Below, one piece after another: positions 1-6,529 of a DNA stretch of 6,571 bases (positions within the stretch are counted from its first letter, which is position 1; every line of letters begins with the position of its first letter). The position numbers were made by a program, and so were the translations under genes. This DNA is from Planctomycetes bacterium UBA4800 (lineage in GTDB: Bacteria > Planctomycetota > UBA8108 > UBA8890 > UBA8898), in contig DHGK01000300.1 in NCBI GenBank assembly GCA_002402755.1, positions 1 through 6,571 of the forward strand. Direction: 5' to 3'. The notes beneath the pieces are model-generated. The model was not told the DNA's origin. It ran no database searches and saw nothing but the letters and a program-made list of their open reading frames with translations.

Positions 1-519
1 CCCATCGAGCAGGAAGGCACCTATCCCCTGCCCGAGGCCCAGCTCGACCGCTTCATGCTGAAGCTGCTCGTCCCCTACAGCTCGCGCGGGGAGCTGGCGG
101 AGATCCTCGACCGCACGACCGCCGCGGCCGCGCCCAAGGCCGCGTCCATCATCGACGCCGCGGCGATTCTCGCGGCGCGCGCCCTCGTCAGGCGCGTCGT
201 GGCCGCCCCGCAGGTCAAGGACTACGCGATCAGGCTCGTCCTGGCGACGCACCCGGGCGGGGAGTTCGCCGTCGATCTCGCGAACCGGTTCGTCAGGTTC
301 GGCTCCTCGCCCCGCGGCGTCCAGGCGGCGATGCTCTCGGCCAAGGTCATGGCCATGCTCGACGGCCGCTACCACGCGAGCTTCGACGATGTCGCCTCCT
401 CGCTTCCCGCGTGCCTCAGGCACCGCATTCTGCTCAACTTCGAGGGCCAGGCCGAGGGGGTCGGCCCGGACGCGATCATCGCGGACATCCTGGCCCGCGT
501 TCCGAGGACGGTCGCATAG
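1..519 (+). CDS. MoxR-family AAA+ ATPase, C-terminal part (5' end outside window)
   Basis: The reading frame is open from base 1 and ends at TAG 517-519, leaving 172 residues. The fragment begins at the hallmark MoxR stretch EGTYPLPEAQLDRF (residues 5-18), the end of the AAA_3 core with its conserved LDRF arginine (residue 17). The helical lid follows, with the sensor-2 type motif GSSPRG (101-106, Arg105), then a GR-x-x-A-x-x-DDV segment and LRHRI (residues 139-143), all typical of MoxR proteins. Walker A and Walker B must lie upstream, as about half of a usual 320-340 residue protein is missing. The internal ATG at 55 is not a start, because homology continues upstream of it. MoxR ATPases are cytoplasmic oligomeric chaperone-like machines that act with VWA-domain partners. 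The DUF58 gene begins two bases after the stop, the usual MoxR partner arrangement. The family call is secure; the client is unknown. Confidence 0.94.
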   Translation, partial: PIEQEGTYPLPEAQLDRFMLKLLVPYSSRGELAEILDRTTAAAAPKAASIIDAAAILAARALVRRVVAAPQVKDYAIRLVLATHPGGEFAVDLANRFVRFGSSPRGVQAAMLSAKVMAMLDGRYHASFDDVASSLPACLRHRILLNFEGQAEGVGPDAIIADILARVPRTVA

Positions 520-521
520 CC

Positions 522-1424
522 ATGGCTGCAGCCCGCAACCGGCTCACCGAACTCCTGGACGGCGCCTTCATGGCGCGCCTCGATGCCCTGGATATCCGCA
601 GCCGGCGGATTCTGCGCGGCGGCGCGCACGGCGAGCGCCGCAGCAAGCGCCGCGGCCAGAGCGTCGAGTTCGCGGACCACCGCCAGTACGCGCCCGGCGA
701 CGACATCCGCTTCCTTGACTGGAACATCTACGGCCGCCTGGACCGGTTCTTCCTGAAGGTCTTCCTGGAGGAGCAGGACCTGAGCCTGCACATTTTGCTG
801 GACGCGAGCGCGTCGGTCGGGTTCGGCGATCCTCCCAAGCGCCTCTTGCTCAGGCGCCTCGCCGCGGCGCTCGCCTACATCGGCCTTGCCCGCAACAACC
901 GCGTGACGGTCGCGACGTTCGCGGACGGCCTGCGGGCGCGCCTGTCCGGCATGCGCGGGCGCGCGTACCTGCCCGCGCTCGCCGACCTCCTCCTCACGGC
1001 GCCCGACGAGGGCTTCTCGGATTTCGGCAAGGCCTGCCGGCAGCTCGCCCAGGACCGCCTGGGCTCGGGCATCACCGTGGTGCTCTCCGATTTCCTCTTC
1101 AAGGAAGGCTACGAGCGCGGCTTCGCGGCGCTCCTGAGCGACCGCTACGACCTGTGCGCCGTGCAGGTCCTGAGCCCGCAGGAGCGCGCGCCCGACCTGG
1201 CCGGCGACCTGAAGCTCGTCGACGCCGAGGACGGCGACGCCTCGGAGATCACGGCGACCGCGGCGCTGCTCGCCCGCTACCGGCGCACGCTCGACGCCTA
1301 CGTCGGGGGGCTCTCGGCGTACCTGACGCGGCGCGGCGCGGCGCACCTACTGGCGGACTCCTCGCAGCCCGTCGATCGACTCGTCCTGACGAGCCTCAGA
1401 AACGCGCGCATCGTGGGGGCATGA
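522..1424 (+). CDS. DUF58 protein with VWA-like fold (MoxR partner), 300 aa
   Basis: The predicted protein is soluble, has no membrane span and is close to the usual length of the short cytoplasmic DUF58 type. The DUF58 signature is complete: SVEFADHRQY (residues 47-56), PGDD (58-61), then R63 and DWN (66-68). The VWA-like part follows, with a MIDAS metal-site motif DASAS (94-98), a Ser at 166 where VWA domains usually have Thr, and Asp190 in LSDF. The start at ATG 522 is chosen because the protein begins there with the normal DUF58 N-terminus (LLDGAFMARLDAL). The same frame is open back to an ATG at 411, but that stretch overlaps the MoxR gene and reads as Arg/Gly/Pro-rich shadow sequence. 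The ribosome site is weak (GAGG at 504-507, 14 bases from ATG), so translation may be coupled to the MoxR gene. DUF58 proteins usually sit next to moxR and are thought to be clients or adaptors; the exact activity is unknown. Confidence 0.94.
   Translation: MAAARNRLTELLDGAFMARLDALDIRSRRILRGGAHGERRSKRRGQSVEFADHRQYAPGDDIRFLDWNIYGRLDRFFLKVFLEEQDLSLHILLDASASVGFGDPPKRLLLRRLAAALAYIGLARNNRVTVATFADGLRARLSGMRGRAYLPALADLLLTAPDEGFSDFGKACRQLAQDRLGSGITVVLSDFLFKEGYERGFAALLSDRYDLCAVQVLSPQERAPDLAGDLKLVDAEDGDASEITATAALLARYRRTLDAYVGGLSAYLTRRGAAHLLADSSQPVDRLVLTSLRNARIVGA
1415..1419 (+). promoter_or_regulatory. Ribosome binding site of the BatA/VWA gene
   Basis: A GGGGG run lies six bases before ATG 1426, inside the last codons of the DUF58 gene. 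It supports this start, although it is not a perfect anti-16S match. Only one base separates the DUF58 stop (1422-1424) from the ATG, which suggests translational coupling. Confidence 0.45.
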
Positions 1425-1425
1425 C

Positions 1426-3411
1426 ATGGAATGGCTGCTTCCTCTCACCGGCGCGGCGGCGGCGGCGATCGCCGTGCCGGCGCTCCTCCTCCTCTACTTC
1501 CTCAAGCTCAAGCGCCGCGAACTGCTCGTGAGCAGCACGTTCCTCTGGAAGCGGGCGTTCCAGGACCTCCAGGTCAACGCGCCGTTCCAGAAGCTCAGGC
1601 GCAATCTCCTCCTCCTCCTCCAGATGCTGGCCCTCGCGGCGATCCTGATCGCCCTCGCGCGGCCCGTCCTGCATCTCTCGGCCGAGGCCGGACGGCGCCA
1701 CGTCATTCTCGTCGACCGCTCGGCCAGCATGAACGCGTCGGAGGACGGCGTGACGCGTCTTGAGGACGCCACGCGGCGCGCGGCGCTCCTGGTCGACAAC
1801 CTGGCGGTCAAGCGCGCGTGGCACTTCACGAGCCAGGCCGACCAGGCCATGGTCATCGCCTTCGACGCCAGGCCGCAGGTCCTCTGCAACTTCACGTCGG
1901 ACAAGGCGCGCCTCAAGGACGCGATCGCGTCGATCGCGCCGAGCGACGGGGAGTCGCGCATCCGCGACGCCATCGCCGTGGCGCGCGCGTTCGCGACCCC
2001 GGCCGGCGACGAGACCAACAACCGCTCGTCGGAGGCCCCGCCGCGCATCGAGCTTCTCAGCGACGGCGTCATCGCCGACGCGGGCGAGGTCGTCGCCGCG
2101 GCGGGCGACCTGCGCTTCCACCGCGTGGGCGCGGCGCGCGACAACGTCGCCATCGTCGCGGCCCAGGCGCGCAGGTCCTACGAGCAGCCGGAGAGAATCT
2201 CGGTCTTCGCGACGCTGGCCAACTTCGGCGCCGACGCGGCGGCGGTCGACGTCCGCCTGAGCGTCAACGGCGCGGCGGCGGCCGTCAGGCAGGCGCTCGT
2301 GCCGCCGCGCGACCCGCGGCCGCGTCGCGAGGGGCCGCTCCCCGACCGCGGCGCGCCGGGCAGGACGTCGGTCGTCTTCACGTTCAACGACCCCGGCGAG
2401 GGCGTCCTCCGGATCGAGGCGCTCGCGGGCGATGCCCTCAGGAACGACGACCTGGCGTGGCTCATCGTGCCGCCGCCGCGGCGGGTCGCGGCGCTCCTCG
2501 TGACCGAAGGCAATCCGCCGCTCCTGGCGGCCCTGCGCGCCTGCGCTCTGGCGAAGCTCGACGTGCTCGCGCCCGCAGAGTTCGACCGGCTGGATCCGGA
2601 CGCGCTGGACGCCGCGCGCACGTACGGACTCATCGTGCTCGATCGCCACGCGCCCGCGCGGCTGCCGCGGACAAGCTGCCTCGTCTTCGGCAGGCCGCCC
2701 GCACAGAGCGACGCGATCGTGACGGGCGAGCTCGAGGACCAGGTGTGCATCGACTGGAGTGCGTCCCACCCGCTCCTCCAGCACGTCGACATGGGAGGCT
2801 TCTTCGCCGCGGAGTGCCTGGCGATCGCGCCGCCGCGCGACGCCGAGGTCCTCGCCGAGCTCGGGACCGCGCCCGCGCTCGCGCTCGTCCGACGCCGCGG
2901 CGCCGTGTTCATCCTCGCGCCCTTCGACCTCCTCAGAACCAACTTTCCGTTCGAGACCTGTTTCGTCATGTTCTGCCAGAACGCCGTCGCCTTCGCGGGC
3001 GGCGAGACGGGCGAGGAGGCCGGCCGCATGTGCCGGGTCTGGCAGCCGCTCACCCACCGGGCGGCGCCGGGAGGGCCCGTGCGCGGGGTCGTGCGCACGC
3101 CGGACGGCGCGCAGGTCGAGCTCCAGGCCGATCCCGGCGGCATCTTCAGGTACGCGGCGACCGGCCGCGCGGGGCTGTACGGCCTGCGCATCGGGGATGC
3201 TTCCGAGGTCGCGTTCGCGGTCAACCTCCTCGACGAGCAGGAAAGCGACATCGCGCCGGCGGACACGCTCGCGCTCGCGGCCGATGCCGTGCAGGGCTCG
3301 GCGGCCGATCCCGCGCCTGCGAACCGCGAGCTCTGGCCGTTCCTGGCGGCGTTCGTGCTTGTACTGGTATGCCTGGAGTGGTACGTCTACAATGGCAAGG
3401 TGCGTGTATGA
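1426..3411 (+). CDS. BatA-type membrane protein with external VWA domain, 661 aa
   Basis: Order of parts: membrane span 1 (about residues 4-26); a positively charged loop (KLKRRE, QKLRRN) matching the BatA N-terminal domain; membrane span 2 (about 60-80, with five CTC-encoded leucines at 61-65); a VWA domain with MIDAS motif DRSAS (97-101), Ser177 in the usual Thr position and Asp213 in LSDG; an Ig-like beta region (about 240-345); a degenerate amidotransferase-like segment (about 352-422, YGLIVLD at 400-406); a second beta domain; and a C-terminal span (about 636-655) ending EWYVYNGKVRV. The ending VAFAVNLLDEQESDI (595-609) is typical of long BatA-like proteins. The positive-inside rule places the charged loop in the cytoplasm and the VWA and beta domains outside. 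Likely role: membrane component of a MoxR/VWA complex; the client is unknown. Odd point: residues 293-312 are extremely Pro/Arg-rich. The family assignment is firm, the function is not. Confidence 0.93.
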   Translation: MEWLLPLTGAAAAAIAVPALLLLYFLKLKRRELLVSSTFLWKRAFQDLQVNAPFQKLRRNLLLLLQMLALAAILIALARPVLHLSAEAGRRHVILVDRSASMNASEDGVTRLEDATRRAALLVDNLAVKRAWHFTSQADQAMVIAFDARPQVLCNFTSDKARLKDAIASIAPSDGESRIRDAIAVARAFATPAGDETNNRSSEAPPRIELLSDGVIADAGEVVAAAGDLRFHRVGAARDNVAIVAAQARRSYEQPERISVFATLANFGADAAAVDVRLSVNGAAAAVRQALVPPRDPRPRREGPLPDRGAPGRTSVVFTFNDPGEGVLRIEALAGDALRNDDLAWLIVPPPRRVAALLVTEGNPPLLAALRACALAKLDVLAPAEFDRLDPDALDAARTYGLIVLDRHAPARLPRTSCLVFGRPPAQSDAIVTGELEDQVCIDWSASHPLLQHVDMGGFFAAECLAIAPPRDAEVLAELGTAPALALVRRRGAVFILAPFDLLRTNFPFETCFVMFCQNAVAFAGGETGEEAGRMCRVWQPLTHRAAPGGPVRGVVRTPDGAQVELQADPGGIFRYAATGRAGLYGLRIGDASEVAFAVNLLDEQESDIAPADTLALAADAVQGSAADPAPANRELWPFLAAFVLVLVCLEWYVYNGKVRV

Positions 3412-3446
3412 TCCGCCGCCGAGAGATGGCGCAGGAGGTCCGATGA
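3408..3446 (+). other. 12-codon mini-ORF bridging two genes by ATGA overlaps
   Basis: The frame ATG 3408 to TGA 3444-3446 encodes MIRRREMAQEVR. Its ATG overlaps the stop of the BatA/VWA gene (ATGA at 3408-3411), and its stop overlaps the start of the next gene (ATGA at 3443-3446). It spans the whole 31-base gap, so a ribosome ending the upstream gene could restart here and be delivered to the next start codon. The AGGAGG site of the downstream gene lies inside it. It may be chance, as such short frames are common; no function is claimed for the peptide. Confidence 0.25.
3433..3438 (+). promoter_or_regulatory. Strong Shine-Dalgarno AGGAGG that decides the start at 3443
   Basis: This is the best ribosome binding site seen in the window: a perfect AGGAGG, four bases before ATG 3443. 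The short spacing is slightly tight. It favours ATG 3443 over the in-frame ATG at 3392, which lies inside the upstream gene and would add 17 non-signal-like residues. Confidence 0.7.
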
Positions 3447-5578
3447 TCGCAGCGACCGCGGCGCTCGTGCTTGCGCTTGGCGGGGCCGCCAAGCCCGAGC
3501 TCAACGTCGATTGCGACATAGGCTGGCAGGGATGCTGGCGCCCCACGGACTGGATCCCCATCGAGGTGCGCATCCAGAGCCCGGCGAAGACGCCGCTTGA
3601 GGCCGTGGTCTCGGTCTCGGCCCGGCAGGACGAGCTCACGACCTGCACGGTCAGGCACCGCGTCGTGCTCACGCCCGATGTGATGCTCGCCGTGCCGCTC
3701 GTCGCCAAGATCGATTTCTCCGCGCCCGACCTCCGCCTCGAGATCCGCGACGACAAGGGCCGCCTGCTGTACGAGTCCGAGCGCGCCCTGTTCGACTTCT
3801 CGGAGCGACGGCGGCAGATCGAATCCATCCCCGAGTACGACCTTCTCATCATTGCGAGCGGGCGCCCGTCGTTCGGCATCCTCGATCTCGGGGAGCACGC
3901 CGCGAGCGCCCCTACGGCCTGGCGGGCGCGCGGCGGCGACGCCGCCGCGCGGCAGCGCGCCGGCTACGCCTCGCAGAATCTCTACCACCCTTCGTTCTCC
4001 AAGGGCGGGATCCGCGTCAAGGAAAAGACCGAGCGCGGCCTTCCGTGGGACTGGCCCGCCTACGCGGCCGTCGACCTGCTCGTCCTGTACGACGCGGCCT
4101 GGACCGCGCTCCGGCCGGAACAATGCCGCGCGATCGCCGACCACGTCTCGCGCGGCGGCGGGCTGCTCCTCGTCCTCGGCGGCAGCGTGCTCCCGCCCGA
4201 CCACGCGCTCGCCAAGCTCCTGCCGTTCGCCGTCGGCGAGGCGCGCGAGCGGAAGATCCCGCCGGCGCTCGCGCGCGAATGGGGCCTGGCCGATGCCGCC
4301 GCGCCGTCGATCCCCGTGTGGTCGATCGACGGCGCCCGCCAGTCCGCCGCCGAGGTCATGTCGTTCACGCCGGAGGGCGAGAGCGCCGAGTGCGTGTACT
4401 ACGCGGCGGCGCCGGTCGGCCTCGGGCGCGCGGGCGTGCTCGCCTTCGACCCCGCGCGATTGAGGGGCGTCGCGCCGGCCCGCGCCGCGCACTTCTGGGC
4501 GCGCGTCATGCGGCCCGTGCTCTCCAGGCTCTCGATCCGCGCGGAAGAAGGGTCGGCCGGCGGCGACAACCAGTACGCCTTCAACCTCGGCGTGCGCGCC
4601 GGGGGCGACAGGACCGTCATGGCGTTCGAGTACGGCATACCCGAGCTGCGGCCGATCGGCGCCGGGTGGGTCATCGTGCTCCTGGTCGGCCTCGCCATCG
4701 TGATCGGGCCAGTGGACTACCTGCTCCTCAAGCGCTTCGACCGCCTCCCCCTGACGTGGCTCACCCTGCCCGCCTACCTGATCGTCTTCTCGGCGCTCGC
4801 GTTCTGGGGCATCCAGGCGCTCCGCGCCGGCAGGGCGCAGGCCCGCGCCGTGACGGTGCTCGACATGGTCGCGGGCCGGCCCGAGGCCTGGTCCTGCACC
4901 CACGCCGGCATCTACGCGCCCGCGAGCGACGACTGGCGGCCGGTCGACGCGCGGCGGCCGCAGTGGTGGTCGTCGTTCTCGCCGCGCGAAGATGACACCA
5001 TCTACTCCTATCGCCGCTCGCGCCCCTCGCGGCGCCTCGAGTGCATCCAGGAGGACGGCCGCACCGTCCCCACGTACATGCCCATCAACATCTGGAGCAT
5101 GCAGAGCGTGCTCCTGGAGGAGCGCGTCGCCGCCGCGCCGCCCGTCGCCCTGGAGAACCTCGACATCGACGGCGCGCGCCTCGGCGCCACGGTCGCGAAC
5201 GCCGGAGAGCACCCGATCGCCTGGAGCGAGATCCTCGTGCGGCGCAACGAAGAGACGCACGCCCTCAAGCTCGGCGCGTTCGCGCCGGGCGAGCGGCGGG
5301 AGGTGCGGGGTTCGCTCGCGCCGTGGCGAGGCATAGGCACCGCCCGCGAGCACCCCATGGCGCGCCCCGGCGAGCCGCCCGCCGCCGGCGCCGCGCTTGC
5401 GGCGCTCGCCGCGTCCGGGAACATCGACCGCTCGCGCGCCTACGAGCGTCTCCTGGACGAGGGGTGGGCGGTCGTGTACCTCCTCATCGAGGACCCGCCC
5501 CTGCCGTTCAGCCTCGAGGGCAAGGAATACGACACGCGCCACGTCAAGCTCGTGCGGCTTGCCGTGCGGCCCGAGTAG
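3443..5578 (+). CDS. Large exported membrane protein with degenerate amidotransferase-like region, 711 aa
   Basis: No characterised gene name is recognised. Residues 1-16 form a short hydrophobic leader (MIAATAALVLALGGAA) with a plausible cut after GGAA, although it lacks an N-terminal positive charge. A beta-rich region follows, with Cys24 and Cys31 close together. Residues 131-250 look like a ThuA/class I amidotransferase-like Rossmann fold: YDLLIIASG (132-140), VDLLVLYDAAW (210-220), then a helix and GGGLLLVLGG (238-247). The elbow has Gly where a catalytic Cys would be, so it is probably non-enzymatic. Two spans (about 405-429 and 437-460) flank the motif IGPVDYLLLKRFDRLPLTWL (421-440), which recurs in such proteins. 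Its KRFDR loop should be cytoplasmic, placing both large soluble parts outside. Residues 470-711 form a second beta-rich domain. The position between the BatA/VWA gene and the ABC genes suggests an accessory subunit of an envelope transport complex; that role is inferred. Confidence 0.88.
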   Translation: MIAATAALVLALGGAAKPELNVDCDIGWQGCWRPTDWIPIEVRIQSPAKTPLEAVVSVSARQDELTTCTVRHRVVLTPDVMLAVPLVAKIDFSAPDLRLEIRDDKGRLLYESERALFDFSERRRQIESIPEYDLLIIASGRPSFGILDLGEHAASAPTAWRARGGDAAARQRAGYASQNLYHPSFSKGGIRVKEKTERGLPWDWPAYAAVDLLVLYDAAWTALRPEQCRAIADHVSRGGGLLLVLGGSVLPPDHALAKLLPFAVGEARERKIPPALAREWGLADAAAPSIPVWSIDGARQSAAEVMSFTPEGESAECVYYAAAPVGLGRAGVLAFDPARLRGVAPARAAHFWARVMRPVLSRLSIRAEEGSAGGDNQYAFNLGVRAGGDRTVMAFEYGIPELRPIGAGWVIVLLVGLAIVIGPVDYLLLKRFDRLPLTWLTLPAYLIVFSALAFWGIQALRAGRAQARAVTVLDMVAGRPEAWSCTHAGIYAPASDDWRPVDARRPQWWSSFSPREDDTIYSYRRSRPSRRLECIQEDGRTVPTYMPINIWSMQSVLLEERVAAAPPVALENLDIDGARLGATVANAGEHPIAWSEILVRRNEETHALKLGAFAPGERREVRGSLAPWRGIGTAREHPMARPGEPPAAGAALAALAASGNIDRSRAYERLLDEGWAVVYLLIEDPPLPFSLEGKEYDTRHVKLVRLAVRPE

Positions 5579-5583
5579 AGGGG
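5578..5583 (+). promoter_or_regulatory. Ribosome binding site of the ABC ATPase gene
   Basis: GAGGGG lies seven bases before ATG 5591. Its first G is the last base of the upstream TAG stop, so termination and initiation sites overlap, which suggests coupled translation. Confidence 0.6.
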
Positions 5584-5590
5584 ATCAGCC

Positions 5591-6517
5591 ATGATCGAAA
5601 CCGCCGGCCTGACCAAGTTCTACGATTCCCTGGCGGCGCTCGTCGACCTCGACCTCGCCATCCCGGCGGGGAGCATCTTCGGCTTCATCGGCCCGAACGG
5701 CGCCGGCAAGACGACGACGATGCGCATTCTCGCCACCCTGCTCGAGCCCACGCGGGGCGGCGCGAAGATCGACGGGCTCGACGTGCGCACGCAGGGCGCC
5801 AAGGTCAGGCGCCTCGTCGGCTACATGCCCGACGTCATGGGCGTCTACGACGACCTCAAGGTCTACGAGTACCTTGATTTCTTCGCGGCCGCGTTCGATA
5901 TTCCGAGCCGCAAGCGGCCGGGCCTCATCGACGGCGTCCTGGAGCTGACCGACCTCACGGTCAAGCGCGCGGCGCTCGTCGACACGCTCTCGCGCGGCAT
6001 GCAGCAGCGCCTCCAGCTCGCGCGCGTCCTCATTCACGACCCCAAGGTGCTCATCCTCGACGAGCCGGCGAGCGGCCTGGACCCGCGCGCCCGCATCGAG
6101 ATCCGGGAGCTCCTCCGCGAGCTCGGCCGGATGGGCAAGACGATCATGGTGAGCAGCCACATTCTGAGCGAACTGGCGGAGCTCTGCACGCAGTTCGGGA
6201 TCATCGAGAAGGGGCGCCTCATCTTCAACGGCACGCTCGACGCGATCCGGGAGCGCATGGGCCTCCACATGAAGGTGCGGGTCAAGGTCGCCGAGCGCGC
6301 CGACGACGCGGCGGCGCTCCTCGGCGCGCTGCCCGAGGTCGCGAGCGTCGCCCGGGTCGACGACTACCTGTCCGTCAAGTTCGCGGAGGGGCGGAGCGCG
6401 GACGGGCTCATCGCCCGCGCGCTCGTCGGCGCCGGCTTCGCGGTCACGGCCATCGTGCCCGAGGAGGTCAACCTCGACGAGGCGTTCCTGGAAATCACGC
6501 GCGGCGCCGTGCAGTAG
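5591..6517 (+). CDS. ABC transporter ATP-binding protein, ABC-2 exporter type, 308 aa
   Basis: This is a full-length nucleotide-binding subunit that should hydrolyse ATP at the cytoplasmic face to drive an ABC-2 permease. Walker A is GPNGAGKT (residues 34-41). The signature loop is LSRGMQQR (133-140), with R in the position often occupied by G or K. Walker B with the catalytic glutamate is VLILDEP (153-159, Glu158), followed by D-loop SGLD (161-164) and switch His190 in SSHILSE. The Q-loop position holds Asp81 (GYMPDVMGVYDD, 77-88) instead of the usual Gln. From about residue 225 there is a C-terminal extension ending VNLDEAFLEIT (293-303), typical of CcmA/DrrA/GldA-like exporters. The start is supported by GAGGGG at 5578-5583 and by the usual N-terminal pattern IETAGLTKFYD. 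It lies 12 bases after the large membrane protein gene and 12 before the probable permease. The substrate cannot be told from sequence. Confidence 0.96.
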   Translation: MIETAGLTKFYDSLAALVDLDLAIPAGSIFGFIGPNGAGKTTTMRILATLLEPTRGGAKIDGLDVRTQGAKVRRLVGYMPDVMGVYDDLKVYEYLDFFAAAFDIPSRKRPGLIDGVLELTDLTVKRAALVDTLSRGMQQRLQLARVLIHDPKVLILDEPASGLDPRARIEIRELLRELGRMGKTIMVSSHILSELAELCTQFGIIEKGRLIFNGTLDAIRERMGLHMKVRVKVAERADDAAALLGALPEVASVARVDDYLSVKFAEGRSADGLIARALVGAGFAVTAIVPEEVNLDEAFLEITRGAVQ

Positions 6518-6529
6518 GTCGCGCCCGCA

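Noticed and set aside
411..521. N-terminal extension of the DUF58 gene back to an ATG at 411
   Set aside because: It overlaps the MoxR lid region and reads as low-complexity Arg/Gly/Pro; recognisable DUF58 sequence starts after ATG 522.
1606..1620. Five tandem CTC triplets, a possible microsatellite
   Set aside because: They encode five leucines inside a predicted membrane span, and CTC is the favoured Leu codon here, so composition explains them.
1..3411. Anti-phage or conflict system of the MoxR/VWA type
   Set aside because: Such ternary systems carry an effector or signalling partner such as a PP2C phosphatase. None is visible, and the neighbours are ABC exporter genes.
2759..3442. N-terminal extension of the 711-aa protein back to an ATG at 2759
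   Set aside because: This part overlaps the BatA/VWA gene and is Ser/Arg-rich shadow sequence. A leader peptide and perfect AGGAGG place the start at 3443.
3412..3442. Possible terminator or internal promoter in the largest intergenic gap
   Set aside because: There is no convincing hairpin with a T-run and no -10/-35-like AT-rich element; the gap is only 31 bases and GC-rich.
1396..3879. Very long antisense open frame (827 codons), with similar antisense frames at 3221-5542, 369-1346 and 5585-6550
   Set aside because: They lie opposite well-supported genes, are Arg/Glu/Ala/Gly-rich with no recognisable domains, and are expected in GC-rich DNA where stops are rare on the complementary strand.
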